Source: an uncultured Oscillospiraceae bacterium
GTDB lineage: Bacteria > Bacillota > Clostridia > Oscillospirales > Oscillospiraceae
Assembly: GCA_934630555.1 (NCBI GenBank)
Contig: CAKTXB010000022.1
Coordinates: 1-14,885 of the forward strand
DNA length: 14,885 bases
Reading direction: 5' to 3'
In this document: positions 14,777 to 14,885 of the stretch, in pieces
How positions within the stretch are numbered: the first letter of the stretch is position 1
Layout: each line of letters begins with the position of its first letter
Program-made: the position numbers and the translations under genes
The notes under the pieces: generated by a model
The model's input: the letters and a program-made list of their open reading frames with translations, nothing else
The model's database searches: none
Told to the model about the DNA's origin: nothing

Positions 14777-14813
14777 TGTGCCGGAGTGGAAAGACCCCAC
14801 TCCGGCACATTTT
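14777..14813 (+). terminator. Strong hairpin upstream of the dcw promoter, terminator-like
   Basis: TGTGCCGGAGTGG (14777-14789) pairs perfectly with CCACTCCGGCACA (14797-14809), a 13-bp stem with a seven-base loop. TTTT follows on the plus strand (14810-14813); on the minus strand the tail CAATATATTGG is not T-rich. It may end rightward antisense transcripts or insulate the dcw promoter from leftward transcription coming from an unseen gene. The structure is certain; strand and role are inferred. Confidence 0.6.
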
Positions 14814-14816
14814 CAC

Positions 14817-14843
14817 AAAAAAATCTCCTGATTCGATTTTTTT
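14817..14843. other. A/T inverted repeat near the right edge
   Basis: AAAAAAATC (14817-14825) is the exact reverse complement of GATTTTTTT (14835-14843), with nine bases between them. Read on the minus strand it gives a weak A/T hairpin ending in seven T, directly before the strong GC hairpin. It could be part of a composite terminator for the gene that must lie further right. Confidence 0.45.
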
Positions 14844-14885
14844 ACGCGGGTGCAAGCATTATTCTATTCTGAAGCTGCCTCTACC

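Larger units (their letters stand above)
14640..14885. other. Non-coding region upstream of the dcw promoter
   Basis: Apart from the two inverted repeats listed separately, no supported gene is seen here. On the minus strand all three frames close within the first 27 bases from the right edge (stops at 14881-14883, 14864-14866 and 14859-14861), so any leftward upstream gene can contribute only its last codons. An 85-residue open frame at 14551-14808 crosses the promoter and MraZ boxes and is not believed. The DNA near 14640-14760 is AT-rich with A- and T-runs, as expected for an upstream promoter region. Confidence 0.6.

Noticed and set aside
14551..14808. 85-codon minus-strand open frame ahead of mraZ
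   Set aside because: It runs through the -35, -10 and MraZ boxes and the start of the strong hairpin, has no family features, and reads the operator repeats as protein.
1..14885. Search for mobile elements, CRISPR repeats, tRNA, rRNA, toxin-antitoxin or defence genes
   Set aside because: Every stretch of more than about 160 bases other than the right-edge spacer is covered by conserved division or wall genes. No direct-repeat array, transposase or RNA-gene signature was seen.

Overview
The window is an almost complete division and cell wall (dcw) gene cluster. Twelve protein genes all lie on the minus strand, so transcription runs from the right end to the left end. The order is mraZ, rsmH, an ftsL-like gene, a class B penicillin-binding protein with two PASTA domains (pbpB/spoVD type), murE, murF, mraY, ftsW, murG, murA, divIB/ftsQ and ftsZ. 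The DNA is fairly GC-rich by eye. The MurE specificity motif is the meso-diaminopimelate form (DNPR). DivIB, the PASTA-tailed PBP and the gene order all point to a GC-richer Clostridia member (Oscillospirales or Ruminococcaceae-like), but the genus cannot be named from the sequence alone.

Layout from the transcription start. Positions 14862-14885 hold at most the last few codons of an unseen upstream gene. Positions 14640-14861 are non-coding, with a strong hairpin and an A/T hairpin. A sigma-A type promoter (14611-14639) is followed by an array of AAAGTGG boxes (14567-14604), the expected MraZ operator, and then by mraZ, which starts with GTG. mraZ and rsmH overlap by one base and murE and murF by four. 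Most other gaps are 14-61 bases. The exceptions are 159 bases between ftsL and pbpB, which hold a terminator-like hairpin, and 154 bases between divIB and ftsZ, which hold a clear ftsZ promoter. ftsZ is followed by an intrinsic terminator, more hairpins, and a second terminator-like hairpin at the left edge.

Together the genes cover three jobs. MurA starts the UDP-MurNAc branch, MurE and MurF add meso-DAP and D-Ala-D-Ala, and MraY and MurG build lipid I and lipid II. FtsW and the PBP polymerise and cross-link septal peptidoglycan, with the FtsL-like protein and DivIB as their membrane partners. FtsZ forms the ring, MraZ regulates the cluster, and RsmH methylates 16S rRNA. murB, murC, murD and ftsA, common members of such clusters, are absent from this window.

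I see no mobile element, CRISPR array, tRNA, rRNA or foreign island. This is a conserved housekeeping locus, not a new system. The points worth a second look are an Ala/Asp/Thr-rich insert in DivIB, an unusual FtsZ C-terminus together with the missing ftsA, a coiled insert in the PBP, and several RNA hairpins at gene junctions.
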